A stretch of DNA of 64,000 nt from Streptomyces griseorubiginosus (GTDB taxonomy: Bacteria; Actinomycetota; Actinomycetes; Streptomycetales; Streptomycetaceae). How positions within the stretch are numbered: the first letter of the stretch is position 1; every line of letters begins with the position of its first letter. The notes under the pieces are model-generated. The model was not told the DNA's origin, did not search any database, and saw only the letters and a list, made by a program, of their open reading frames with translations. Location of the stretch: contig NZ_KQ948740.1 in assembly GCF_001514195.1 (NCBI RefSeq), positions 62,001 through 126,000 of the forward strand, given 5' to 3'. A program made the position numbers and the translations under genes. Below are positions 8,301 to 15,945 of the stretch, piece by piece.

Positions 8301-10519
8301 AGGCGGCCCGTACGACGACCACCATCAAGCCGTCCGAGCTCTACGACGCGAACAAGGACTACAGCGGCTACATCGGCAAGTCCCTGTACGCGGCCGACCC
8401 GTCCTTCGGCGGCGAGGTCGACGACTTCCGCATCTACGACCGTGCGCTGACCGCCGCCGAGGTCATGGAGCTCAGCGGCAACACCGCGGGCATCGCGAGG
8501 GCGACGCACCCGGCGCTGAAGGTCGACGCGATCGTGGACGACGCCGACGGCAAGGTCACGCTGCCCATGAAGGAGGGCACCGATCTGACCGCGCTGGCAC
8601 CGGAGTTCACCCTCGCGCACGGAGCGGCGATCAGCCCCGCCTCCGGCAGCGTGCAGGACTTCAGCAAGCCGGTGACCTACGAGGTGACCGGGTCCGACGG
8701 CAAGAAGCGCACCTGGACGGTGTCGGCGCTCGTCATGAAGAGCCCGGTGCTGCCCGGTCTCAACGCCGACCCGAACATCGTGCGGTTCGGCGACACCTTC
8801 TACCTCTACCCGACCACCGACGGCTTCCCGGGCTGGAGCGGCACGCAGTTCAAGGCGTACTCGTCCACCGACCTGGTCCACTGGAAGGACCACGGAGTCA
8901 TCCTCGACCTCGGCCCCGACGTGTCCTGGGCGGACAGCAGGGCCTGGGCGCCGACGATCGCCGAGAAGGACGGCAAGTACTACTTCTACTTCTGTGCCGA
9001 CGCCAACATCGGTGTCGCGGTGTCCGACTCGCCGACCGGTCCGTTCAAGGACGCGCTGGGCAAACCCCTCCTGAAGGCCGGCCTGTACAGCGGCCAGATG
9101 ATCGACCCGGCCGTGTTCACGGACGACGACGGGCAGTCGTACCTCTACTGGGGCAACGGGCGGGCCTACGTGGCGCCGCTGAACGCCGACATGACCTCCC
9201 TCGACCTCACGAAGATGAAGGACATCACGCCCAGCGACTACCGCGAGGGCTCGTTCGTCATCAAGCGGGGCGGCACCTACTACTTCATGTGGTCGGAGAA
9301 CGACACCGGCGACGAGAACTACCGCGTCGCCTACGCCACCGGCCCCTCCCCCACCGGCCCCTGGACCAAGCGGGGCGTCATCCTGGAGAAGGACCTCTCG
9401 CTCGGCATCAAGGGACCCGGCCACCACTCGGTCGTCCATGTCCCGAACACCGACGACTGGTACATCGCCTACCACCGGTTCGCGATCCCCGGCGGTGACG
9501 GCACGCATCGCGAGACGACCGTCGACAAGCTGGAGTTCGACGCCGACGGCCTGATCAGGAAGGTCGTGCCCACGCTGACGAGCATCGACCCGGTGAGCGT
9601 CGTGCACGCCGGCGCGGACGGCAGCGGCACCGAGGGCGGCGCGATCGCGCTGCACGGCACGATCTCCGGCGCGGGCAGCCCGAAGTGGACGGCCGAGAAG
9701 GGGGCTCCCTGCACCTTCGCCGACCCGAACGCGGCCGCCACGACGGTGACGTGTTCCGACAACGGCACCTTCCGGGTCACGCTCACCGGCGGCCGCAGCA
9801 GCGACACGGCGACGGTGAAGGTGGCCAACGCGGCACCGGTGGTCACCTCCGCCGCGGGTCCGCAGTCCCCCGTGCAGCTCGGCAGGCCCGCGGTCGTCAC
9901 GGCCGCGTTCACCGACGCAGGTGCCGGTGACACGCACAGCTGCGTGGTCGACTGGAAGGACGGGAGCGCGCCGCGGTCCGGCACGGTCACCGCTTCCGGC
10001 TGCCGGGCCGAGTACACGTACGCCAAGGCCGGGATCCGCCGGCCGGTGGTCACCGTGACCGACGACGACGGCGCCTCGGACAGCCGGACGCTTGCGGAGC
10101 TGGTCGTCTACGAGCGTGCCGCCGGTCCGGTGCTCGGTGCCGGTGTCCTCACCTCCCCGGCCGGCGCCTACCCGGCCAGGCCGACGCTGACGGGCCACGC
10201 CGCCTTCTCCTTCGCGGCGGCCTACCTGCCGGGACTCACGGCGCCGGTGGGCGAGGTCTCCTTCGACTTCGGCCCGGCCAAGCTGAAGTTCCGCTCGACA
10301 GGGTCCGACTGGCTGGTGGTATCCGGCTCCCAGGCCGTCTACCAGGGGTCCGGCCGGGTCAACGGCACGGACGGGTACGCCTTCCGGGTCACCGCCACCG
10401 ACGCGCCGGACACCTTCCGCCTGCGGATCTGGAAGAAGGCCGGCGGTGAGGTCGTCTACGACAACCTGACCGCCGCGAAGATCACCGGCCTCGTCGCCGT
10501 CGGCGGCGGCCGGCGGTAG
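5324..10519 (+). CDS. Secreted multidomain glycosidase: LamG, two GH43 domains, LamG, Ig/PKD-like domains
   Basis: A 1,731-aa exported enzyme. ATG 5324 follows AGGGAA; an Arg-rich n-region (RARRRAGR), a hydrophobic stretch and a cut after AHA give a signal peptide of about 41 residues. Order: LamG-like carbohydrate-binding domain (about 49-255), two bacterial Ig-like domains (to about 440), GH43 no. 1 (about 444-740), Ig-like (about 753-836), second LamG (about 845-1050), a short all-beta linker, GH43 no. 2 (about 1140-1425), then Ig/PKD-like repeats and a beta-rich tail. Both five-bladed propellers keep the GH43 triad: Asp497/Asp624/Glu682 and Asp1149/Asp1261/Glu1308. GH43 enzymes cleave alpha-L-arabinofuranosides, xylosides or beta-galactans, so two different cuts on one branched polymer are likely. 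It is followed by a strong terminator. Confidence 0.92.
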   Translation: MTHFARPRLRARRRAGRLGGLTAAALLLGLTAPVLPAHAADTAGVADGPALWYKLDAASGSTVPDASGHGRDGTLNGTADWSNPGQGLAFNGSDTYIKVPDDVMKGMTSISVSMDVQIDPAQSTPYFLYGFGNSSGGTGNGYLFATGNSLRTAIASGNWSTEQNTRPDDAHNLARGVWKQLTYTQTGSTGILYEDGVEVGRNTAVTITPGSIGAGSTTANYVGKSVYSGDKLFKGRIRDFRVYDRALSPAEVDELTLPIAAEGVAADKAALSLGDTSAVTADLVLPKSGTAGGSTITWASDHPDVVSATGKVTRPAAGEPDGHATLTATLKKGSATGTKSFEVTVLPAFDDRTATEKAAASLVVHTIDDVRGNLTLPTSGDYGTAVSWSSADKEVVADDGVVHRPAHGAGATAVELTATVTKGAATATRTFTAKVTELPAKQALKGYMFSYFTGEGTSDGEQLYAALSKGDDPLKWRELNDGKPVLTSTLGEKGLRDPFIIRSPEGDKFYQIATDLRIYGNGDWDAAQRTGSKSIMVWESTDLVHWTNQRLVRISPDSAGNTWAPEAFYDAQRGEYVVFWASKLYDNAGHSGDTYNRMMYATTRDFYTFSEPRVWVDRGYSVIDSTMIQHDGTYYRLSKDERNNSSSTPNSKFIFEEKSDSILGSWTPVAEGIGKGTMSAAEGPLVFKSNTENKWYAFLDEFGGRGYLPFETTDLDSGVWTPSTGYDLPARPRHGTVLPVTQAEYDRLLRAYQPDRLVESVQDINVKTRTGEAPVLPATVIATYADGVKRPVAVTWEDVPASKYAQPGTFTVTGSLPDGAAIPVLAEVTVSAEGPDIPADLLLHYGFDETSGNIAVDSSGHGYHGTYVGTPGFGTGVEDGSFKMSGDSGSPYVRIPNGVLKNAGSVTVSTYAKWKGGSSFQWLFGLGPDSDRYLFATPSNGGNSLYSAITKASWSAESKLTAGSQLTPGQWRHVTVTLDGATGRMVLYVDGVEAARTTTTIKPSELYDANKDYSGYIGKSLYAADPSFGGEVDDFRIYDRALTAAEVMELSGNTAGIARATHPALKVDAIVDDADGKVTLPMKEGTDLTALAPEFTLAHGAAISPASGSVQDFSKPVTYEVTGSDGKKRTWTVSALVMKSPVLPGLNADPNIVRFGDTFYLYPTTDGFPGWSGTQFKAYSSTDLVHWKDHGVILDLGPDVSWADSRAWAPTIAEKDGKYYFYFCADANIGVAVSDSPTGPFKDALGKPLLKAGLYSGQMIDPAVFTDDDGQSYLYWGNGRAYVAPLNADMTSLDLTKMKDITPSDYREGSFVIKRGGTYYFMWSENDTGDENYRVAYATGPSPTGPWTKRGVILEKDLSLGIKGPGHHSVVHVPNTDDWYIAYHRFAIPGGDGTHRETTVDKLEFDADGLIRKVVPTLTSIDPVSVVHAGADGSGTEGGAIALHGTISGAGSPKWTAEKGAPCTFADPNAAATTVTCSDNGTFRVTLTGGRSSDTATVKVANAAPVVTSAAGPQSPVQLGRPAVVTAAFTDAGAGDTHSCVVDWKDGSAPRSGTVTASGCRAEYTYAKAGIRRPVVTVTDDDGASDSRTLAELVVYERAAGPVLGAGVLTSPAGAYPARPTLTGHAAFSFAAAYLPGLTAPVGEVSFDFGPAKLKFRSTGSDWLVVSGSQAVYQGSGRVNGTDGYAFRVTATDAPDTFRLRIWKKAGGEVVYDNLTAAKITGLVAVGGGRR

Positions 10520-10530
10520 TCCCCCTCCAC

Positions 10531-10575
10531 GGAGCTCCGTCGACAGCGTGCGCTGTCGACGGAGCTCCTCTTTTT
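10531..10575 (+). terminator. Strong intrinsic terminator after GH43 gene
   Basis: A perfect 17-bp stem (GGAGCTCCGTCGACAGC with its complement) closed by a GTGC loop is followed by CTC and five T residues at 10571-10575. It starts 12 bases after the stop codon, so the next lyase gene needs its own promoter. Confidence 0.9.
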
Positions 10576-10664
10576 CATGGGTTCAGTGACCTGACCCATC
10601 AACCTCTGCGCACCCTCTTTCGCCCAGCACAGCGTCGTGGCATGCTCACCGCTCAACGCACTCA

Positions 10665-10677
10665 TGAACATCGTTCA
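10665..10677 (+). promoter_or_regulatory. Candidate operator TGAACATCGTTCA upstream of lyase gene
   Basis: A 5-3-5 dyad (TGAAC-ATC-GTTCA) centred 40 bases before the lyase start. The asymmetric core GAACATCGYTCAC recurs in the same orientation relative to the gene ahead of the GH88 gene, and in reduced form ahead of the GH43 gene. Confidence 0.5.
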
Positions 10678-10710
10678 CATGCATGAATACGCACGGGAAG
10701 GACGACCCGC

Positions 10711-12372
10711 ATGGACGAGTTCAATGTCATGGGCATGACCAGACGATCACTGCTGGGCAGCGCCGCCGCCGTGGCCCTGACCGCCGGAACCGCGTCCGCG
10801 GCCCAAGCGACGCCACTGTGGCGCGAGTACCGCCGCACCCCCTTCACCCACCCACAGGTCCCCTACGTCGGACGTGCCGGCTGCCACACCGGGGCGGAAC
10901 GCTTCCCCCGACGGAGAGTCGTCGCCGACATCCTCGACTTCGGCGCCGTCGCGGACGGTTCCACCGACTCCGCTCCCGCGATCAACCGTGCCATCGCCGC
11001 CGCCGGGAGGGCGGGCGGCGGCACGGTCACCATCCCGCCGGGCACCTTCCGTATCGACGACGTCATCCGCGTGGACCGCTCGAACGTGACCCTGAAGGGC
11101 GCCGGCAGCAGCCGTACGACGTTGTACGCGACGAAGAACCTCACCGAGCTCATCGGCACCTACGGCTCGCGCTACGGCGGGGACAAGTCGTCCTGGTCCT
11201 GGGCCGGAGGCCTGATCTGGCTGGCCCCCAGGGCCCGTTGGGAGTCCCTCGTCGCGGCGATCCGGGCCAGGGCATGGCCCTTCGAGGGCTGGACGGGCAA
11301 CCGGCGCGACGAGTGGCGAACGCTCACGACCGTCGCTCCGGCCCGCCGGGGCGCCTGGAGGGTGCGGGTCGCCGACGCCTCCGCACTGCGTCCGGGCGCC
11401 CTGGTCCTTCTGCGGCTCGCGGACGACGGTGACCACACCCTCCTGGAGCACATGTGCGGCGGCGGGCCGGGACCCGAGGGCTACTTCTGGGACGACAAGA
11501 CGAAGCTGACGTCGTACGTCCCCTACGAGTGGCCGGTCCGCATCGCCCGCGTGCGCGGCTGCGAGGTCACCCTCGAACGCCCTCTGCCGCTCGACGTGCG
11601 TGCGGAATGGCAGCCGCAACTGACCACGCACGTCCCCGAGTTGACGGGGGCGGGGGTCGAGGGCCTGACCCTGGAGGCGGTCGAGACCCCGCAGCAGCCG
11701 CACCTGCTGGACAAGGGACACAACGGTGTCGTCCTCCAGTGCGCGTACGACTGCTGGGTCGACGACGTGACGGTCCGTCATGCCGACAACGGCTTCGGCT
11801 TGGTGGCCGCCTCCGCGTGCACGCTGCGCCGCACGCGGGTGGCGGGCCGCGGCTCCCATCACCCCTACTTCTGCCGCGAGGGTTCGCACGACAACCTCGT
11901 CGAGGACTTCACGATCGAGGAGCGCACCAGCCCGGCGCCCCCGGGCACCCAGCTGCACGGCATCAACGTCGAGGGGCTGTCGTCGTTCAACGTCTGGTCG
12001 CGCGGGGACATGCGGATGGGTACCTTCGACAGCCATCGCGGTCTGCCCTTCGCCAATGTGCGCACCGACATCACGGTGAACAACAACGGCCGTCACGGCG
12101 GGGACGCCAGCGCGGGGCCCCTGTTCGGTGCCCGGTTCACCCACTGGAACATCCGGGTCACCAACGGCCGGGCGGGGCTGGTGAGGATCGACGGCCTGGC
12201 GCCGTACTCCGCGACCGTCGGCATCGACGAGGTCAGGGAGTTCGACCAGATCGACGTGCCCGACTTCGCGGGCGATCTGCACACGCGACTGGAGCTGTAC
12301 GGGAGTCCGGGGGCGGTGCGGCCACGGAACCTGTACGAGGCCCAGCGCGGGCTCAAGGGGGTGGTCCGGTGA
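10711..12372 (+). CDS. Tat-exported right-handed beta-helix protein (pectate-lyase-3 superfamily)
   Basis: 553 aa. GGAAGGAC precedes ATG 10711. The N-terminus carries a twin-arginine signal (MTRRSLLGSAAAVAL, Arg10-Arg11) with a cut near TASA. Residues about 70-115 match the start of Pectate_lyase_3 domains (DFGAVADGSTDSAPAINRAI, then GGTVTIPPGTFRI), followed by repeated short beta-strands of a parallel beta-helix. By family knowledge such proteins are polysaccharide lyases or GH28-like hydrolases; the exact bond cannot be named. Its stop overlaps the GTG of the alginate-lyase-fold gene by four bases, so the two are translationally coupled and probably act on the same uronic-acid-containing polymer. 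Confidence 0.85.
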   Translation: MDEFNVMGMTRRSLLGSAAAVALTAGTASAAQATPLWREYRRTPFTHPQVPYVGRAGCHTGAERFPRRRVVADILDFGAVADGSTDSAPAINRAIAAAGRAGGGTVTIPPGTFRIDDVIRVDRSNVTLKGAGSSRTTLYATKNLTELIGTYGSRYGGDKSSWSWAGGLIWLAPRARWESLVAAIRARAWPFEGWTGNRRDEWRTLTTVAPARRGAWRVRVADASALRPGALVLLRLADDGDHTLLEHMCGGGPGPEGYFWDDKTKLTSYVPYEWPVRIARVRGCEVTLERPLPLDVRAEWQPQLTTHVPELTGAGVEGLTLEAVETPQQPHLLDKGHNGVVLQCAYDCWVDDVTVRHADNGFGLVAASACTLRRTRVAGRGSHHPYFCREGSHDNLVEDFTIEERTSPAPPGTQLHGINVEGLSSFNVWSRGDMRMGTFDSHRGLPFANVRTDITVNNNGRHGGDASAGPLFGARFTHWNIRVTNGRAGLVRIDGLAPYSATVGIDEVREFDQIDVPDFAGDLHTRLELYGSPGAVRPRNLYEAQRGLKGVVR

Positions 12373-13628
12373 ACGCGCGCTCCCGGTGGTTCGTGCTCCT
12401 GACGGCCCTCGCCGCGTTCACCTCGGGCCTCACGGCCCCTGTCGCGGCGCGGACCGCGGCCGCGGTCCCGGACACCACGGTCCTCGACGGCGCCCGTCTC
12501 CAGCACACCAAGAAGCACCTGGGTGATCCCCAACTGCGTGGGGCGGTCAGGGCGTTGACGTCCCGCGCCGACAAGTGGCTGGACCAGGGCCCCTGGACGG
12601 TCGTCGACAAGCCCCGGCCCGCCCCCGGCGGCGATGTCCACGACTACCTCAGCCAGGCCCCGTACTGGTGGCCGTCGCAGTCCCCGACCTCCGACAACCC
12701 GTGGGGCTGCCCCTACGTGCAGCGCGACGGCCAGCGCAATCCCGAGGTGGACACGGGGACCGACCGCCAGGACCTGGAGAAGACCTTCGACTCCGCCTAC
12801 GACCTGTCCCTGGCCTGGTACTACACCGGCAGGAAGCAGTACGCCGAGAAGGCCGGGCAGGTGGTGCGCACCTGGTTCCTCGATCCGGCCACGCGGATGA
12901 ACCCCCATCTGGAGCACTCCCAGTTCATCCCCTGCAAGTACGACGGCCGCGCCATCGGCATCATCGACTTCTCCCAGTCGTACACCAGCGTGCTCGACGC
13001 GATCGCCCTCCTGAACACCGGGGCGCCGGGGTGGAGCGGGAAGGACCGCAGCGGCATGGCGCGGTGGAACACCGACTTCCTCCGCTGGCTCAAGGACAGC
13101 GACTTCGGCAAGCAGGAGGGCGCCGCCGCCAACAACCACGGCACCTTCTACGACCTGCTGCTCGCCGGCCTCGCCCACGCGACCGGCGACCGCGCACTGG
13201 CCCGCCGGACGGTCCTGGACGCGCGGAGCAGACGCATCGCACCGCAGATCGCGGCGGACGGCAGCCAGCCCCAGGAGCTGACCCGCACCCGGAGCTGGCA
13301 CTACTCGACCTTCGACCTGGTCGCCTACACCCGGCTCGCGGCCATCGGCCGACATGTCGGCGTCGACCTGTGGGCCTATCGGGGCCCGGAGGGGCAGAGC
13401 CTGTCCAGGGCGGTGGACTATCTGCTGCCCGCGGCGACCGGAGCCGCCCCCTGGCCGCATCCGGAGCTGGAGTTCCTCCGGTACGCGGCCACCGACGTGG
13501 TGCACGCGGCCGCCGACGCGGGTGACGCACGGGCACGAAAGACCGTTCCGCGGCTGGAGGCGCCGCCCGGCGGCGACCTGTGGGCGCTGCGCCCCGCGGC
13601 GGAACAACTGGACTCCATCGCGGGGTGA
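12369..13628 (+). CDS. Secreted alginate-lyase-fold enzyme
   Basis: 419 aa. GTG 12369 overlaps the upstream stop (GTGA). A Sec-type signal peptide (RWFVLLTALAAFTSGLTAPVAA) leads into an (alpha/alpha)-barrel alginate lyase domain, with the aromatic cleft segment APYWWPSQSP near residue 100 and the catalytic-type NNHG motif at Asn255-Asn256-His257, which in PL5/PL38-like lyases neutralises the uronate and abstracts the C5 proton. Expected product: unsaturated uronyl oligosaccharides, which are the substrate class of the convergent GH88 enzyme next door. The precise polymer (alginate, glucuronan, acidic arabinogalactan side chain) is not decidable from sequence. Confidence 0.85.
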   Translation: MNARSRWFVLLTALAAFTSGLTAPVAARTAAAVPDTTVLDGARLQHTKKHLGDPQLRGAVRALTSRADKWLDQGPWTVVDKPRPAPGGDVHDYLSQAPYWWPSQSPTSDNPWGCPYVQRDGQRNPEVDTGTDRQDLEKTFDSAYDLSLAWYYTGRKQYAEKAGQVVRTWFLDPATRMNPHLEHSQFIPCKYDGRAIGIIDFSQSYTSVLDAIALLNTGAPGWSGKDRSGMARWNTDFLRWLKDSDFGKQEGAAANNHGTFYDLLLAGLAHATGDRALARRTVLDARSRRIAPQIAADGSQPQELTRTRSWHYSTFDLVAYTRLAAIGRHVGVDLWAYRGPEGQSLSRAVDYLLPAATGAAPWPHPELEFLRYAATDVVHAAADAGDARARKTVPRLEAPPGGDLWALRPAAEQLDSIAG

Positions 13629-13698
13629 GCAGCGCCGGGTGAGAAGGGCGGGTCAGGAGCACCGGGCGAGCGATGCCGGTGCCGAGTGCCGAGTGCCG

Positions 13699-14907
13699 TC
13701 AGGACGTCGACAGGTCGATGGCCCGGTCGACGTCCTGCGGCCGCAGCACCCGCAGGATGCCTTCGAGCAGGTAGTAGTCGGCGTACGGCAGCGAGATCTC
13801 GATCCCGTCCTCGGCGGGCCGGTTGCGGGTGCAGCGGGCGACGACCGCCTCCGCGCGGGCCGAGTTCCTCGTCAGACACGTCTCCGCCAGCGCGGTGAGC
13901 AGCCGCAGCGCCACGTCCCGGTAGGAGCCACGCCCGGTGGCCGCGGAGAGGTCGAGCAGACCGCAGGCCAGGATCGCGCCGGCCGAGGCGTCCTTGATGT
14001 CGTACGGCTGCTGCGGCGCCCGGTAGTCCCACACCGGGACGTGGTCCGCGCCGAGCGCCCCGATCGCGAAGTCGGCGAGCCTGCGGGCGGTGGTCAGGAA
14101 CTCGCGGTTCCCGGTGCGCCGGTACATGGTGGTGAAGCCGTAGACACCCCAGGCCTGGCCTCGCGACCAGCAGGAGGTGGGGCTGTAGCCCTGGACGGTG
14201 TTCGGGCCGAGCGGTGCCCCGGTGTCCGGGTCGAAGTCGTAGACGTGCGGGATCGAGCCGTCCGGGCGCGGGAAGACCCGCTGCGCGGTCCTGGCGTGCT
14301 CCATGGCGATCTCCAGGTATCTGCTGTCGCCGGTCTCCCGGCTCGCGAAGGCCAGGAGGTCGAGGTTCATCATCGTGTCGATGATGACCCGGCCCGCGTT
14401 GTTGGGGTCGGTGAGCGCGCCCCAGGCCCGGATGAATCGGCCCCGCGGGTTGTAGCGCCGGGTGAGGGAGTCGGCCGCCTGCACGGCCCCGGCCCGCCAG
14501 GTCTCGTCGCCGGTCAGCCGCCAGGCGGTGACCCAGGACGGGTAGAAGAGGAAGCCCAGGTCATGGGTGCCGGTGTCGTACCGACGAGGAGCCAGCTTCG
14601 CCGCGGAGGCCAGGGCCCAGGTGCGGAAGTCGTCGTCCTTGCTGTGCAGCCACGCCATCCACAGGGTGCCGGGCCAGAAGCCGCCGACCCAGTCGCCGTT
14701 CTGCGAGTAGGTCCACTTCTCGAACTTGGTGCCGACGGGGAAGGCGGTCACGGTCGGCGCGACCGCGCGGAGCTTGTCGACGGCGTAGTCGGCGGCCTCG
14801 CGCAGAGCGCGCAGGCTCGGTGCGGCGGCCACGGCCGGCGTCGGGGACGCTCCGGCCACCGCGACGCCGGTCGCGGTGGCCAGAACGGTGCGGCGGGGAA
14901 CAGACAT
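13699..14907 (-). CDS. GH88 unsaturated glucuronyl hydrolase, exported
   Basis: 402 aa. ATG 14907 is preceded by GGAGG at a good distance (an in-frame GTG two codons earlier is too close to it). A Tat-like leader (VPRRTVLATATGVAVAG) precedes an (alpha/alpha)6 barrel with WTYSQNGDWVGGFWPGTLWM, the HDLGF motif with Asp116 and the IIDTMMNLD motif with Asp177; these correspond to the two catalytic aspartates of Bacillus unsaturated glucuronyl hydrolase. CWSRGQAWGVYGF is also typical. The enzyme hydrates the delta-4,5 double bond that lyases create, releasing the terminal uronate. Convergent with, and functionally downstream of, the two lyase-type genes; its promoter region carries the shared GAACATCGCTCAC motif. 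Confidence 0.9.
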   Translation of the reverse strand: MSVPRRTVLATATGVAVAGASPTPAVAAAPSLRALREAADYAVDKLRAVAPTVTAFPVGTKFEKWTYSQNGDWVGGFWPGTLWMAWLHSKDDDFRTWALASAAKLAPRRYDTGTHDLGFLFYPSWVTAWRLTGDETWRAGAVQAADSLTRRYNPRGRFIRAWGALTDPNNAGRVIIDTMMNLDLLAFASRETGDSRYLEIAMEHARTAQRVFPRPDGSIPHVYDFDPDTGAPLGPNTVQGYSPTSCWSRGQAWGVYGFTTMYRRTGNREFLTTARRLADFAIGALGADHVPVWDYRAPQQPYDIKDASAGAILACGLLDLSAATGRGSYRDVALRLLTALAETCLTRNSARAEAVVARCTRNRPAEDGIEISLPYADYYLLEGILRVLRPQDVDRAIDLSTS

Positions 14908-14985
14908 GCTCACGCCTCCAACTCCATGGGGGGTCCTGGGAGTTGATCGAGCGTGGCACAGCAGGGCCTGGGCTGTACACCCACG

Positions 14986-14998
14986 TGAGCGATGTTCA
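14986..14998 (-). promoter_or_regulatory. Candidate operator upstream of GH88 gene
   Basis: Read on the minus strand the site is TGAACATCGCTCACGTG, which matches the site ahead of the beta-helix lyase gene (TGAACATCGTTCACATG) at 15 of 17 positions and lies 79 bases upstream of the GH88 ATG in the same relative orientation. Confidence 0.5.
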
Positions 14999-15013
14999 AG
15001 TATGCGAATAGAC

Positions 15014-15826
15014 TCAGCCGTGCTTGCGACCCACCCCCGCGTACACCCAGAACTCCGACGGGTTCTCCGGTACGTCCTCCGCGGCGTCCGGGCGCCACAG
15101 GGGGACGTGGACCAGGCCCGGTTCCGTCAGGTCGAAGCCGGTGAAGAGGGCCTGGATCTCCTCACGGGAGCGGACCGTGACCGGCGAGGTGGCGCGGGAG
15201 CGGTACAGCTGGGTGACCGCGGCCGCCGTGTCCGGGCGGTCCTGGTCGGTCGCGTGGGACAGGGCCAGCCAGCTGCCCTCCGGCAGGGCGTCGCGGAAGG
15301 CGGCGACGATACCGGCCGGGTCCTCCTCCGGCGTGACGAAGTGCAGGATCGCCACCATGAGGACGGCGACCGGCTGATCGAAGTCGATCAGCTTGCGCAC
15401 CTGCGGCGAGGACAGGACGTCGGCGGGGCGCCGGATGTCGGCGTCGACGATGTCGGCGTGCGGGTTGTCGGCGAGCAGGGTGGTGCTGTGGGCGACGGCC
15501 ACAGGGTCCTTGTCGACGTAGACCACCCGGGCCCCCGGGCTCGCCGCCTGGGCCACCTCGTGGACATTGCCCTGCGTCGGGATGCCGGAGCCCAGGTCGA
15601 TGAACTGCCGCACCCCCGTTGCGGCCAGGTGGCGCACGGCACGGCCGAGGAAGGCGCGGTTGGCGCGGGCGAGCATCCGTACCTGGGGGTCGATGGCGGT
15701 GACGGCCGCCACGGCCTCGCGGTCGATGGCGAAGTTGTGCTCCCCACCCAGCATCGCGTCGTACATCCGGGCTACGCTCGCCTTGTCCGGATCGGCCCCT
15801 GGCGGCAGTGCATCCGAGTCGATCAC
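15014..15826 (-). CDS. SAM-dependent methyltransferase, DUF574 / Methyltransf_19 type
   Basis: About 270 aa. The Rossmann SAM site is seen as QFIDLGSGIPTQGNVHE, then VVYVDKDPVAVAH (acidic residue for the ribose) and VLMVAILHFVTPEEDPAG. The N-terminus (DKASVARMYDAMLGGEHNF) and C-terminus (SEFWVYAGVGRK) are hallmarks of the streptomycete DUF574 family. GTG 15826 is preferred because GGAAGG lies eight bases upstream; TTG 15847 is an alternative. Substrates of this expanded family are largely unknown. A second member lies at 19332-20150. Divergent from the phosphatase gene; the shared intergenic region has an AT-rich island (TCATCATATAG, 15861-15871) that is the likely promoter area. Confidence 0.85.
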   Translation of the reverse strand: MIDSDALPPGADPDKASVARMYDAMLGGEHNFAIDREAVAAVTAIDPQVRMLARANRAFLGRAVRHLAATGVRQFIDLGSGIPTQGNVHEVAQAASPGARVVYVDKDPVAVAHSTTLLADNPHADIVDADIRRPADVLSSPQVRKLIDFDQPVAVLMVAILHFVTPEEDPAGIVAAFRDALPEGSWLALSHATDQDRPDTAAAVTQLYRSRATSPVTVRSREEIQALFTGFDLTEPGLVHVPLWRPDAAEDVPENPSEFWVYAGVGRKHG

Positions 15827-15945
15827 CAGAACGTCCTTCCCCACCAAGGTACTTGACGCCTCATCATATAGTTGCCGTCGTAGGCCCGGCGATCAGCGCT
15901 CCCCCACCGGGCGCCCGGACCCCCACCCGGAAAGGCCCCACGACC

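Noticed and set aside
5099..10198. A 1,699-codon open frame on the minus strand opposite the GH43 gene
   Set aside because: It mirrors the third-position GC bias of the plus-strand gene, has an Arg/Gly/Val/Asp-rich composition with no recognisable domain, and the plus strand encodes two complete GH43 triads.
11454..12368. A long N-terminal extension of the alginate-lyase-fold protein into the upstream gene
   Set aside because: The open frame continues upstream, but it lies inside the beta-helix lyase gene; a signal peptide starts at GTG 12369, which also overlaps the previous stop codon.
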